Shown here: positions 1 through 8,417 of the stretch, piece by piece
Position numbering within the stretch: the stretch's first letter is position 1
How the letters are laid out: every line of letters starts with the position of its first letter
From: Rhodospirillales bacterium
GTDB taxonomy: Bacteria; Pseudomonadota; Alphaproteobacteria; Rhodospirillales; Magnetospirillaceae
Length of the DNA stretch: 49,627 nt
Direction: 5' to 3'
Assembly: GCA_019455065.1 (NCBI GenBank)
Contig: JACFNC010000008.1
Span: 94,277 to 143,903 of the forward strand
Notes under the pieces: model-generated
Databases searched by the model: none
Seen by the model: only the letters and a program-made list of their open reading frames with translations
Told to the model about the DNA's origin: nothing
Position numbers and translations under genes: made by a program

Positions 1-86
1 GGTGGGCTGAGGCGCACGATAAGGCCTGATCGCGAAGGCCGCGCACCGTATAGTGGAGCGCGGCGTTTGCAGCTTCGGATCGGCCC

Positions 87-1919
87 ATGTCCACCGACCA
101 AGTCATCATTCTCGCGGTCCTGTCGGCCACCGTCGCCATGTTCCTGTGGGGACGGTGGCGGCATGACATGGTGGCGCTGGGGGCGTTGCTCGCCTGCGTG
201 CTGACCGGGTTGGTCCCGGCCGACGCGGCCTTCGCCGGCTTCGGGCATCCGGCCGTCGTCACCGTGGCCAGCGTGCTGGTGCTGAGCCAGGGTTTGCAGG
301 CCTCGGGCGCCGTCGACGCGCTGTCGCGAAGGGTGCTGCCGGCGGCGGCCGGCCCCACCGTGTCGATCGCCGCGCTGACCGGGCTGGCGGCGGTGCTGTC
401 GGCGTTCATGAACAACGTCGGCGCCCTGGCGCTGCTGATGCCGGTGGCCCTTCAGATCGCGCAGCGGCAGGGCATGCCGCCCGGCAAGGTGCTGATGCCG
501 CTGTCGTTCGGGTCGATCCTGGGCGGCATGACGACGCTGATCGGCACGCCGCCCAACCTCATCGTGTCCGGCTTCCGCGCCACCCAGGGCGGCGGCGGCT
601 TCGCGATGTTCGACTTCACCCCCGTCGGCCTTGGGGTGGCCGCGGTCGGCATCGTCTTCATCGCCCTGCTCGGCCACCGCCTTGTGCCGGCCCGCAAGCG
701 CGCCGGGGCCGAGGAGTTCGAGACCAGCGCCTATCTGACCGAGGCGCGCGTGCCGGAAAAGGCCAAGGCGGTCGGCATGACGCTGCGCGCCGTCGAGCAG
801 GTGCTCGACGAATCCGATGCGCAGGTGGTCGGCCTGATTCGCAACGAGGTGCGCATGGTCGCCCCCAATCCCGTACGCCGGGTGCGGGCGGGGGACATCC
901 TGGTGATCGAGGCCGAGCCGAAGGCGCTGACCTCGGCCCTGACCGCCCTCGACCTGAAGCTGGAGGAGGCGGTGCCGCCGCCCGCCGCCCCCGCCGACGA
1001 CGCGACCGGCGCATCCGACCCCAAGGATGAGGCCGCCGACAAACCCAAAACGTCGGCCGCCGACGAGGTGGCGCTGATGGAACTGGCGGTGCTGCCCAAC
1101 TCCGCCCTGGTCGGGCGCTCGGCCACCGACATCCGCCTGCGCACCCGCTTCGGGATCAACCTGCTGGCCATATCGCGCCAGGGCCGGCGCACCATGGCGC
1201 GGTTGCGCACGGCGCGCATCCAGTCGGGCGACGTTCTGTTGATGCAGGGAGTGCCCGAGACGGTGTCGGACTTCGCGGCGCAGTACGGCTGCGTTCCCCT
1301 GGCGGCGCGCGCCCTGCGCCTGCCCGACCGGCGCCAGGCGCTGCTCGCCGGCGGAATCATGGCGGCGGCGGTGGCCGGGGCCGCCTTCGGACTGCTGCCG
1401 GCGTCGATTTCGTTCGCGGCCGGCGTGCTCGCCGCCATGGCGCTCAGGGTGATGCCGCCGCGCCGGGTGTACGAGGCCGTCGACTGGCCGGTGATCGTGC
1501 TGCTGGCGGCGCTGATTCCGGTGGCCGGTGCCATGGCCACCACCGGCGCCGCCGACGTGATCGCCCGCCTGCTGCTGGAAGGCGTGGCGCGCAGCAACGC
1601 CGTGATCGCCCTGGCGGTGATCATGGTCGTCACCATGACCCTGTCGGACTTCATGAACAACGCGGCGACGGCGGCGGTGATGTGCCCCATCGCCATCGGC
1701 GCCGCCGCCGGCCTGGGGGCCAGCGCCGACCCCTTCCTGATGGCGGTGGCGGTGGGCGCCTCCTGCGCCTTCCTCACCCCCATCGGCCACCAGAACAACA
1801 CCCTGATCCTGGGGCCCGGCGGCTTCCACTTCGGCGACTACTGGCCGCTCGGCCTGCCGCTGGAGATCATCGTTCTCGCCGCGGCGGTGCCGACGATCCT
1901 CGTGGTGTGGCCGTTGTGA
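87..1919 (+). CDS. SLC13-family permease with two RCK_C (TrkA-C) domains
   Basis: A 610-residue inner-membrane transporter of the SLC13/DASS (CitT/ArsB-NhaD superfamily) type, expected to move a di- or tricarboxylate, sulfate or similar anion with Na+ or H+. The family's paired hairpin motifs are visible as SAFMNN near residues 105-110 and SDFMNN near 518-523, each followed by a small-residue-rich membrane segment. Between the two membrane halves lies a soluble insert (about 205-410) with two RCK_C/TrkA-C-like repeats (each ending with a 'GDxLxxxG/E' strand pattern), joined by a low-complexity Pro/Ala/Asp linker. The ATG is the first in frame; a TATAGT-like -10 lies at 49-54. The substrate cannot be told from sequence. 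It stands alone, ahead of a toxin-antitoxin pair. Confidence 0.9.
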   Translation: MSTDQVIILAVLSATVAMFLWGRWRHDMVALGALLACVLTGLVPADAAFAGFGHPAVVTVASVLVLSQGLQASGAVDALSRRVLPAAAGPTVSIAALTGLAAVLSAFMNNVGALALLMPVALQIAQRQGMPPGKVLMPLSFGSILGGMTTLIGTPPNLIVSGFRATQGGGGFAMFDFTPVGLGVAAVGIVFIALLGHRLVPARKRAGAEEFETSAYLTEARVPEKAKAVGMTLRAVEQVLDESDAQVVGLIRNEVRMVAPNPVRRVRAGDILVIEAEPKALTSALTALDLKLEEAVPPPAAPADDATGASDPKDEAADKPKTSAADEVALMELAVLPNSALVGRSATDIRLRTRFGINLLAISRQGRRTMARLRTARIQSGDVLLMQGVPETVSDFAAQYGCVPLAARALRLPDRRQALLAGGIMAAAVAGAAFGLLPASISFAAGVLAAMALRVMPPRRVYEAVDWPVIVLLAALIPVAGAMATTGAADVIARLLLEGVARSNAVIALAVIMVVTMTLSDFMNNAATAAVMCPIAIGAAAGLGASADPFLMAVAVGASCAFLTPIGHQNNTLILGPGGFHFGDYWPLGLPLEIIVLAAAVPTILVVWPL

Positions 1920-1961
1920 GGGTAGCTTGATGGGCCGTCGTGACGGCACTATGTTCGTACA

Positions 1962-1975
1962 CTCGTTATAATGAG
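1962..1975 (+). promoter_or_regulatory. -10 element (TATAAT) inside a 14-bp palindrome; candidate AbrB/Doc operator
   Basis: A consensus TATAAT at 1967-1972 lies inside CTCGTTATAATGAG, which is self-complementary at 6 of 7 base pairs. It sits 8 bases upstream of the antitoxin ATG (1984). AbrB-type antitoxins usually bind palindromes over their own promoter, so this is a good operator candidate. No convincing -35 box was found. GAGG at 1973-1976 could double as the Shine-Dalgarno site. Confidence 0.6.
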
Positions 1976-1983
1976 GCCCGTGC

Positions 1984-2208
1984 ATGTACAAGCTCAAGCT
2001 GACCACCGTGGGCAACTCGTCCGGCGTCGTTCTGCCCCGGGAGGTGCTGACCCGACTGAAGGTGGAGAAGGGCGACAGCCTCTACCTGACCGAAGCGCCC
2101 GACGGCTTCCGGCTGACCCCTTACGACCCCGCCTTCGAGGCCCAGATGAACGCCGCGCGCCGGATCATGAAGAAGCGCCGCGCCAGCCTTCGCGAACTCG
2201 CCAAGTGA
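1984..2208 (+). CDS. AbrB/MazE-type antitoxin
   Basis: A 74-residue protein with a SpoVT/AbrB swapped-hairpin domain: the 'TTVGNSSGVVLPREVL' core (residues 7-22) followed by 'GDSLYLTE' is the classic N-terminal DNA-binding fold of MazE/AbrB antitoxins. The basic C-terminal helix (MKKRRASLREL) would wrap the toxin. Its stop codon overlaps the GTG start of the Doc toxin (GTGA), so the pair is translationally coupled. It is expected to neutralise Doc and, with it, repress the promoter at 1962-1975. Confidence 0.9.
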   Translation: MYKLKLTTVGNSSGVVLPREVLTRLKVEKGDSLYLTEAPDGFRLTPYDPAFEAQMNAARRIMKKRRASLRELAK

Positions 2209-2615
2209 CGGAATGGGTCTGGCCCCGCCTCGACGTGGTGATGGCCCTCCATGAGGAGCACCTTGCCGAGCATGGCGGCAAGGCGGGATTGCGCGACGCC
2301 GGCCTCCTCGACTCCGCGCTGGCGCGGCCGCGCCACCACCTCGCCTACGCCCCCGCTGCGGACGCCGCTGACCTCGCGGCCTGCCTCGCCCATGGGATCG
2401 CGCGCAACCATCCCTTCCTGGACGGCAACAAGCGCACCGCCCTGGTGACCGCCGAACTGTTCCTGACCCTCAACGGCCACGACCTTACGGCAACGGACGC
2501 GGAATGCGTGGAGGTGTTCATGGGCCTGGCGGCCGGGGAGATCGACGAGGCGGGCTTGGCGGAGTGGTTTCGGGCGAAGATCCGCCGCTCAGGACCTTGC
2601 GAGACTGGTGCATAG
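2205..2615 (+). CDS. doc: Doc-family (Fic-fold) toxin
   Basis: A 136-residue death-on-curing toxin. The Fic/Doc signature HPFLDGNKR lies at residues 69-77, with the catalytic His and the phosphate-binding loop intact. Doc proteins phosphorylate elongation factor Tu and so halt translation. The GTG at 2205 is chosen because it overlaps the antitoxin stop and gives the usual Doc length; the frame stays open upstream but only through the antitoxin gene. AbrB-Doc pairs replace the classical Phd-Doc pairing in many proteobacteria, so this looks like a complete module. Confidence 0.9.
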   Translation: MTEWVWPRLDVVMALHEEHLAEHGGKAGLRDAGLLDSALARPRHHLAYAPAADAADLAACLAHGIARNHPFLDGNKRTALVTAELFLTLNGHDLTATDAECVEVFMGLAAGEIDEAGLAEWFRAKIRRSGPCETGA

Positions 2616-2670
2616 CTGCACTCGATACGCCGCCCTCACGGATCGCCGCGATGGATGTTCCGAGCAATTC

Positions 2671-3564
2671 TCAGCACTTGAAGCAGTTTTCTCGGTGCCA
2701 CCGCAGGAAGCGTGGGTGCGGCCGGTCCGCAAAACGGGACGGCGGCGAGGCGCGGCCACTCCTGTTGATGAAGGATTGCAGACCGGCAATATCGTTAACG
2801 TGCCGGGAAATCAGTATATCAAGATCGTCGGACAGGCTTATGAGGCCGCGATCGAACATCCAATGCACGGTACCCGATAGCGCAATGCCGTTTTGGACGA
2901 TGTCGGGACCGTTGTGCTGCACGGGTTGTATATGCGCCGCCTCGACTTCCGCCCTTCCGCCGCCGTTTATGATTTTGAGAGAGGTAATCGCACAGCGCTC
3001 GTCGTAAGCGCGGAGGACGATCTTGCGGAAGACACGATCCCGTAGGATACGTGAGGTGAGTTGCGGGAGTCGGCTTCTCGGTTGCTCGAAAATGAATGGC
3101 GCTGGGCTTTCTTCCAACCCCGGTTCCGCCGCGTCCTCGCGCGGGAGCACTACCTCGTCGTCATCCAAGCCGTGCGCGATGATACGGTTGAAGTCTTGAG
3201 GCGAAATCGGACGCACGGCCGCCTGCGCGCGTCCTGAGAGTTTCCCATGTTCGTTCAAGAGCCCTCGCTCAACCGGACCATCGTTGTCGTTGAACGGTAC
3301 GGGGCGTGTGAAATCCAGGTAGGAACCCGGCTCGATTAATGCGAGATACATATCACGCGCCTTTGGGTCGGGAATGATCTGGAGCACTTTCGCGACGGCA
3401 AAATAGCCGCGACTAGCAAACACTTTCGAAGGCTCAAGGTATAGAATCCAATCGCCGACGCTCCCCTGAGCCCGACTTAGATATTGCTTGGGAAATTGGT
3501 ATTGCTCGGCGGGACTGTCGTCGTACACGGAGTCCACCCGATGCATGAACACGCAATAGCTCAT
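2671..3564 (-). CDS. HNH endonuclease (HNH_2 type), putative restriction enzyme
   Basis: A 297-residue protein. The C-terminal HNH_2 domain (about residues 185-250) shows the expected pattern: 'YDERCAIT', then 'EAAHI' (first His), 'QNGIAL' (Asn) and 'HWMFDRGLI' (second His), the metal-dependent DNA-cleaving beta-beta-alpha fold. The N-terminal about 110 residues ('GDWILYLEPSKV...YFAVAKV') resemble the EVE/PUA-like recognition modules often fused to HNH_2 in modification-dependent restriction enzymes; that part is inference. No methyltransferase is adjacent, which fits a stand-alone (type IV-like) defence nuclease. It converges on the toxin-antitoxin pair. GC is visibly lower than in its neighbours, suggesting recent acquisition. 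Confidence 0.75.
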   Translation of the reverse strand: MSYCVFMHRVDSVYDDSPAEQYQFPKQYLSRAQGSVGDWILYLEPSKVFASRGYFAVAKVLQIIPDPKARDMYLALIEPGSYLDFTRPVPFNDNDGPVERGLLNEHGKLSGRAQAAVRPISPQDFNRIIAHGLDDDEVVLPREDAAEPGLEESPAPFIFEQPRSRLPQLTSRILRDRVFRKIVLRAYDERCAITSLKIINGGGRAEVEAAHIQPVQHNGPDIVQNGIALSGTVHWMFDRGLISLSDDLDILISRHVNDIAGLQSFINRSGRASPPSRFADRPHPRFLRWHRENCFKC

Positions 3565-3679
3565 CTTTGAAAATTAACTTCAGGATGCGCCCTTGCCAAC
3601 AGCAAGTATCGATGGTGAAACGGGCGGGACGACAGCCTCCGGCGCGCCGTTCACCTTGGCTCAACCGTCTGGCGCGTCG

Positions 3680-4560
3680 TCACCGATCCGCCCGGCCGGG
3701 CCGCCGATCAACGAAATGGCGGCGGGCCCAGCGCAGGAAGGAAGCGACGCGCGGATCGCTGGCGTCCCGGTCGCCAGCGAGCACCCACACCGGTATGTCT
3801 TCGAATGTAAACTTTTCGATCCGCTGGAGACGAGGATCGCCCTCGGCCAGGCCCACGGGCAACAGCGCGACGCCTTGTCCTCGGGCGCAGGCTTCCCGCT
3901 GCGCGAGGGGACTCGATGACATCATTGCGGTCCGCCCGCCCTGCTCTTCCAGCCAGCGGTAATGAGCGATTCTGGCCAAGGATCCCGAGGCTCGAATCAG
4001 GAGATGACCCTTCAGGGGCTCCGCACCGCACGAGAACGGGTGGTCGGCAAGATACGACGGCGCCCCGAACAGACCCACTGCGATGCGCCCTATCTCGATC
4101 CCGGTCGCGCCCTGGGGGAGGCAGTCCCGCGGGGTGACCAGCACGTCGTAATCCGCCGCGCCGAGAGCGAAAAGATCCTCGTGGACGACAAGATCCACCG
4201 GGGTGTCGCTGTGCCGCGCCCAGTGCGGCAGCGCGTCGGCCATGAACATTTCGGCCGTCACTTCACAGGCCGCAAGCCGAAGCGGCGTCAGCGGCGCCTC
4301 CACAGCGATACGTTCGCCTTGTAGGAGGCGCGCATCTGACGCGCCGCCGCGACCAGCGCCCTGCCGCGCTCGGTGAGCGACCCGAGCCCGCCAGGCCCGC
4401 GCTCGAACACCTTGCGCCCCCCGGCCTCGATCGCCTCGAGGCGGCGCGACATCGTGGACTGGCTGACACCGGCCTGGCGCGCAGCCCCTGAGAGGCTGCC
4501 CGTTTCGTGGATCAGCAGGACGTCATGGAGATCGTTCCAGTCGGGCAATCGAACCGACAT
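3680..4560 (-). pseudogene. LysR-family regulator broken by a frameshift
   Basis: Two frames together encode one LysR-type regulator. The first (4288-4560) has the winged HTH: 'SLSGAARQAGVSQSTMSRRLEAIE' followed by 'LTERGRALV'. The second (3680 to about 4330) carries the effector-binding domain, continuing as ERIAVEAPLTPLRLAA, which matches the usual LysR junction. The frames are offset by one base near 4305-4330, consistent with a 1-base deletion or 2-base insertion. The ATG at 4560 (MSVRLPDWND) is chosen as a typical LysR start. It is divergent from the arylamine N-acetyltransferase, its likely target. It may be a genuine pseudogene or a sequencing error; the downstream part has no internal stops, so decay would be recent. 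Confidence 0.75.
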
Positions 4561-4664
4561 GCCAGGGTCCATGCAAAAACGGATGCCCGCATCGAATATC
4601 GTGGATTGCGTGCCGGCGGTCAATTGCAGCATGTCTGAGCAAACGTCGGCCCGTGAGGTATTCC
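4561..4664. promoter_or_regulatory. Divergent LysR/NAT control region
   Basis: The 104-base interval separates two divergent genes. It contains an interrupted dyad at 4591-4606 (ATC...GAT around GAATATCGTG) that could be part of a LysR site, but the T-N11-A pattern is not clean. No strong sigma70 boxes were seen. Confidence 0.3.
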
Positions 4665-5462
4665 GTGACATTCGATTCCGCCCGATACCTCGACCGCATC
4701 GGACATCACGCCGCGCCGCCTTCGCCGGAGGCCTTGCGGCGCTTGCAGGCGGCGCAACTCGCCGCGATCCCGTTCGAGAACACCGAGCCGTTCCTCGGCG
4801 TCCTGCCCGATCTCGGCGAGCAGGCGCTCTGGCGAAAGCTGGTGGTCGAGGGCCGCGGCGGCTATTGCCTCGAACTCAACGGGCTCTTCGGAATGGCTCT
4901 GAAGGCGCTCGGTTACGACGCCGAGCCGGTTCTCGGAAGGGTTCGCATGGGCGCGCCGGTCGGCGGCATGAGGGCGCATCTCGCGCATATCGTCCGCTTC
5001 GGCGACGCCCGGTTCCTCGCCGACGTCGGCTTCGGCGGCCCCGCCCCCGAGGCGCCCAAGCAGATCGGCGTTTCGCGCCCACAAGCCGACCGGCTGGGCA
5101 CGTTCCGATTCCGCGACGACCCGGCGACCGGCGAGACGGTGCTCGAGCGCGAGACAGGGGACGGCTGGTTCGCGCTCTACGGGTTCGACGGCGTCCCCGT
5201 CACCGATGCGGACAGGCTTGCCGCCAACTTCTTCTGTGCGGCGTTCCCCGGCTCGCCCTTCCCGAACCACCTGATGCTGAACCGCGTGACCCCCGGCGGC
5301 CGGATCAGCATGTTCGACCTGACTCTGAACGCTCCGGAGGGCGTGCGAACCCTGGCCAGCGAGAACGAACTCGCCATGGCGCTGACCACCCGGTTCGGCC
5401 TCGACGGCGCCGGTCTGGCAGGTCGACTCTGGGGCCGCTTTCAGGCGCGGGCGGCTGCCTGA
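4665..5462 (+). CDS. nat: Arylamine N-acetyltransferase
   Basis: A 265-residue cytoplasmic acetyl-CoA-dependent N-acetyltransferase acting on arylamines and hydrazines. The cysteine-protease-like triad is intact: Cys68 in RGGYC, His105 in RAHLAH and Asp120 in LADVGFG. Length and N-terminus ('FDSARYLDRIG') fit the family. A GTG at 4653 is also in frame, but the GTG at 4665 has a GAGG six bases upstream (4655-4658), so it is preferred. The divergent LysR gene is probably its regulator and is frameshifted, so expression control may be altered. The biological substrate is unknown. Confidence 0.9.
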   Translation: MTFDSARYLDRIGHHAAPPSPEALRRLQAAQLAAIPFENTEPFLGVLPDLGEQALWRKLVVEGRGGYCLELNGLFGMALKALGYDAEPVLGRVRMGAPVGGMRAHLAHIVRFGDARFLADVGFGGPAPEAPKQIGVSRPQADRLGTFRFRDDPATGETVLERETGDGWFALYGFDGVPVTDADRLAANFFCAAFPGSPFPNHLMLNRVTPGGRISMFDLTLNAPEGVRTLASENELAMALTTRFGLDGAGLAGRLWGRFQARAAA

Positions 5463-5533
5463 CGCCTGAATCACAAGTCGGTGTCCGGCGAGTCGAGGCC
5501 GGTGTCAGGAGGCCCGAGCAAGAGCACTCCGTC

Positions 5534-6517
5534 TCAAGGCCAAAGCACAAAGATGTAAGTTAGATATCCGGCCAGTAGGGCCGCGCCTTCCCACCGGGTG
5601 ATCTTGTGGCCGGTCCAGGCGAAAGCGACCAGCAGTACCGAAACGCCGATCATCACCACGTTGTCGAAGCTGACGATCTCGGCCGGGACTTTGCCGGGTG
5701 CGATCAGGGCCGTGGCGCCGCCGATACCGAGGATGTTGTAGATGTTCGACCCGATGACGTTACCGAAGGCAACGTCAACCTGACGACGCATCGCCGCGAG
5801 AACGGACGTCACGAATTCCGGCAATGAGGTGCCGGCCGCGACGATGGTCAGGCCGATTACCGTTTCCGAGATGCCGAAGGACCGGGCGACCGAGATTGCT
5901 CCATCGACGAGAAGCGAGCCGCCGAGCATCACGAGCAACAGGCCGCCCATCGCGATCAGGAGAGGACCGAGGATCGGCCCGCGCCCCCGGGGAGTCGGTA
6001 CCGTCCCAGGATCGGCCGACTGAAGCGCCAGGCTCTTGTCGAAAACCGCGCCATGCTGATCTGCCCCCGCCTGCCGCTCCTGCCGGAACGCGATGTACAC
6101 GTATGCGGCGAGCAGCAAGAGGAAAACGGCGCCGGATGGTCTGCCCATCGACGTCGTGGCAGCAAGGGCGGCGAAGATCGCGGCAACTGTAACCGTGACC
6201 AGCCCATCTCGGCGCAGCGCCGCGGATTCCACCGCGATCGGGCAGAGGACCGCCGATGCGCCGAGGATAAGCAGGACGTTCGCGATGTTCGAGCCGACGA
6301 TGTTGCCGTAGGCAATGCCGGGCGCATCGACGAGGGCCGCTTGCACCGAGGTGACGAGTTCGGGCGTCGACGTCCCGAAACCGACGAGCGTCAGCCCGAT
6401 GACGAGGGGTGAAACGCCAAGCCGGCCTGCCGCCTGAACGGCACCGCGCACGAGCAGGTCTCCGCCGGAGATCAGCAGCAGGAGCCCGCCGGCCAGTGCA
6501 AGCCATGTTTCAAGCAT
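5534..6517 (-). CDS. Calcium/sodium antiporter, CaCA family (YrbG-like)
   Basis: A 327-residue inner-membrane exchanger. Both inverted alpha repeats are clear: 'GFGTSTPELVTS' followed by 'GNIVGSNIANVL' in the first half, and 'AAGTSLPEFVTS' followed by 'GNVIGSNIYNIL' in the second. The Glu in each 'PE' is the conserved ion-binding residue. About ten hydrophobic segments are seen, with a charged loop near residues 145-175 between the halves. Length matches bacterial YrbG. Transcribed alone, convergent with the NAT gene. Ion preference (Ca2+ versus another cation) is not visible from sequence. Confidence 0.9.
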   Translation of the reverse strand: MLETWLALAGGLLLLISGGDLLVRGAVQAAGRLGVSPLVIGLTLVGFGTSTPELVTSVQAALVDAPGIAYGNIVGSNIANVLLILGASAVLCPIAVESAALRRDGLVTVTVAAIFAALAATTSMGRPSGAVFLLLLAAYVYIAFRQERQAGADQHGAVFDKSLALQSADPGTVPTPRGRGPILGPLLIAMGGLLLVMLGGSLLVDGAISVARSFGISETVIGLTIVAAGTSLPEFVTSVLAAMRRQVDVAFGNVIGSNIYNILGIGGATALIAPGKVPAEIVSFDNVVMIGVSVLLVAFAWTGHKITRWEGAALLAGYLTYIFVLWP

Positions 6518-6901
6518 CTCTCAATCCCGGTGTATCGGAGAATGCCCTCCGCCTTGGACGAGCCCGATGCACAAGGCAAACTTCGCCATGTAACCTAAGG
6601 CACTGGCGGATGCGAGCAAGGGGGAGAGGGAGAGCTTCGATCCCGGTCCACTTCGAGCGGGATGGCGGAGGGGAGGAGGCAGGGATCAAATCTTCTCTGC
6701 GGCTGATGCGGGGGTGGCACCGGCAGGAACATTCCTGCTCCCATGCCGGAGTTCGCCGTTAACCCTTTGGATCGCCCCGCTAACGATACGATGAGCGTGC
6801 TACCCACGGCATGACCATCGCCAGCACCCGCCGGTCTTTCCGAGATGTCAGGTCATCGGCTAGCTGTGAAGTTTCAGGAGGTTGTCAATTCGACGTTGAG
6901 C
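6518..6901. other. Intergenic region without a supported gene
   Basis: Short open frames exist on both strands here but none has family resemblance, a ribosome site or plausible composition. A strong AGGAGG at 6876-6881 precedes the ZIP-like gene but is 20 bases from its ATG at 6902. No operator like those at 7681 and 12319 was found. Confidence 0.5.
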
Positions 6902-7663
6902 ATGAGTGACCGGAACACCGGTTTCTCACAGCCGTTAAGCCGGGGGATGTCGGACTTCATGATAGTGATGGGCTTGGCACTGCTGCCCGGCTTCGGAAAC
7001 TTCCTGGGCGGACTACTCGCTGAAGCGATCAGCGTGGCGCCGAAGCGGCTCAACCAAGCCCTGCATGCCGCAGCGGGCATCATGATTGCGGTCGTCGCCG
7101 TGGAACTCATCCCTCGAGCACTGGAAAACGTTGCCGGATGGCTGGTGGCCGGTTCATTTCTCGCCGGCGGCTTGGCCATGATGCTGGTGCAGGCGGTCGC
7201 GGGGGAGCGTGATGAAACGGGCGGTGGGCCATGGGTGATCTATTTGGCTGTCGCCACGGATCTCTTCAGCGATGGGCTGATGCTGGGCAGCGGGTCGGCG
7301 GTGTCGTCGGCGCTCGCCGTCCTGCTCGCGCTCGGTCAGGTCCTGGCGGATGTCCCGGAAGGCTTCGCGGCGATGGCCAACTTCCGTGATGCGGGGATGA
7401 AGAAGTCGAAGCGGCTGCTGCTGTCCATCAGCTTCTTCGTGCCGGTGATGGCCGCCGCGGCCGGCGCCTATCTCCTTCTGAGAGATCAGAGCGATCTGCT
7501 CAAGTACGGCGCCTTGTCCTTCATTTCCGGGATGCTTTTGCTCGCCGCGGCCGAGGACATGATGAACGAGGCCCATGAGAGCAGCGCCGATACCCGCGCG
7601 TCCAGCTTCGCCTTCCTGGGGGGCTTTGCCCTGTTCACCCTGGTTTCGTCGGCTTTCGGCTGA
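6902..7663 (+). CDS. ZIP-family-like divalent metal transporter
   Basis: A 253-residue membrane protein of the ZIP (ZupT-like) superfamily, predicted to move Zn2+ or similar divalent cations. Landmarks are 'HAAAGIMIAVVAVELIPRAL' (TM2-3), 'ATDLFSDGLMLG' in the TM4 metal-site position (usually HNxPEG; Asp replaces His) and 'LADVPEGFAAM' in TM5. The altered TM4 motif marks a divergent subgroup, so metal and direction are uncertain. The start is ambiguous: 6845, 6902 and 6947 are all in frame, and 6947 begins immediately before TM1. It leads the metal island and is followed after 17 bases by a MerR-type promoter for the next gene. Confidence 0.75.
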   Translation: MSDRNTGFSQPLSRGMSDFMIVMGLALLPGFGNFLGGLLAEAISVAPKRLNQALHAAAGIMIAVVAVELIPRALENVAGWLVAGSFLAGGLAMMLVQAVAGERDETGGGPWVIYLAVATDLFSDGLMLGSGSAVSSALAVLLALGQVLADVPEGFAAMANFRDAGMKKSKRLLLSISFFVPVMAAAAGAYLLLRDQSDLLKYGALSFISGMLLLAAAEDMMNEAHESSADTRASSFAFLGGFALFTLVSSAFG

Positions 7664-7680
7664 TTTGATTCCTCAGCTTC

Positions 7681-7711
7681 TTGACCCTATAGCAGCTACA
7701 GGCTCCATCTT
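7681..7711 (+). promoter_or_regulatory. MerR/CadR-type promoter-operator for the CDF-like gene
   Basis: TTGACC (-35, 7681-7686), a 19-bp spacer and CATCTT (-10, 7706-7711). The over-long spacer holds a dyad at 7686-7702 (CCTATAG / CTACAGG, 7 of 8 pairs), the hallmark of MerR-family activation by DNA distortion. It matches the divergent merR/lspA site at 12289-12319 at 25 of 31 positions. Confidence 0.85.
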
Positions 7712-7742
7712 ATCCGGCACCCCGGAGAAGGAGAGAGGAATC

Positions 7743-8381
7743 ATGGGAGACTGCTGCAGCGGCGCTTGCCAACCAGCTGCGCCGCCGGTCGACAAGGCCT
7801 ACCGACGCATCCTGTGGACGGCGCTTGTCATCAATTCCGCCATGTTCCTAGTCGAGATCATCGCCGGCGACGCGGCCGGGTCGGTATCGCTCAAAGCCGA
7901 CGCGATGGACTTCCTGTCTGACGCGGCCAACTATGGAATCAGCTTGTTTGTGCTGGGAATGGCCCTTGCCTGGCGCGCCCGAGCCGCCCTGGTAAAGGGG
8001 CTGTCTCTCGGCGCGGTCGGCCTGTGGGTGGCAACAAGCACGATCTATAATGCCCTCTTGGCGACCGTCCCCGAGGCTGAGGTGATGGGTGTGGTCGGCT
8101 TCATGGCGCTCGCCGCCAATATCGGATGCGCACTGCTGCTCTATGCCCATCGCGGCGGCGATTCCAACCGGCGCTCCGTATGGATATGCTCGCGCAACGA
8201 TGCCATTGGCAATCTGGCGGTGATGCTGGCCGCCCTTGGCGTTTTCGGAACCGGCACCGGCTGGCCGGACATCGTCGTTGCCGCGATCATGGCCTGTCTC
8301 TCGATATCAGGCGCCATCCAGATTGTCCGCCACTCGCTCACCGAGCTGCGGCCCGGTCTGGCACCGGCAGCTGCCGAATAG
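7743..8381 (+). CDS. CDF-like cation efflux transporter with Cys-rich N-terminus
   Basis: A 212-residue membrane protein related to cation diffusion facilitators. The first signature reads 'SLKADAMDFLSDAANYG', so the metal-site HxxxD of TM2 is DxxxD here, and the second signature 'SRNDAIGNLAVML' has Asn-Asp in place of His. It ends soon after TM6, without the usual cytoplasmic metal-sensing domain. The N-terminus 'MGDCCSGAC' carries three cysteines that could capture soft metals. The ATG at 7743 has an excellent purine-rich ribosome site (GGAGAGAGGA). It lies directly under the MerR-type promoter at 7681-7711, so it is probably metal-induced (Cd, Pb, Zn or similar). An upstream in-frame extension is rejected because it would cross the promoter. 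Confidence 0.8.
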   Translation: MGDCCSGACQPAAPPVDKAYRRILWTALVINSAMFLVEIIAGDAAGSVSLKADAMDFLSDAANYGISLFVLGMALAWRARAALVKGLSLGAVGLWVATSTIYNALLATVPEAEVMGVVGFMALAANIGCALLLYAHRGGDSNRRSVWICSRNDAIGNLAVMLAALGVFGTGTGWPDIVVAAIMACLSISGAIQIVRHSLTELRPGLAPAAAE

Positions 8382-8417
8382 AGAAGGCGCCAGGCTGAAA
8401 CGGCACCGGGGAGAGCG

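Noticed and set aside
731-1801. Long antisense frame within the SLC13 gene
   Set aside because: High-GC shadow of a strongly conserved sense gene; composition is Ala/Ser/Thr/Arg noise with no family resemblance.
6409-6807. Small frames on both strands between the antiporter and the ZIP-like gene
   Set aside because: No ribosome site, no motif, and partial overlap with the antiporter's 5' end.
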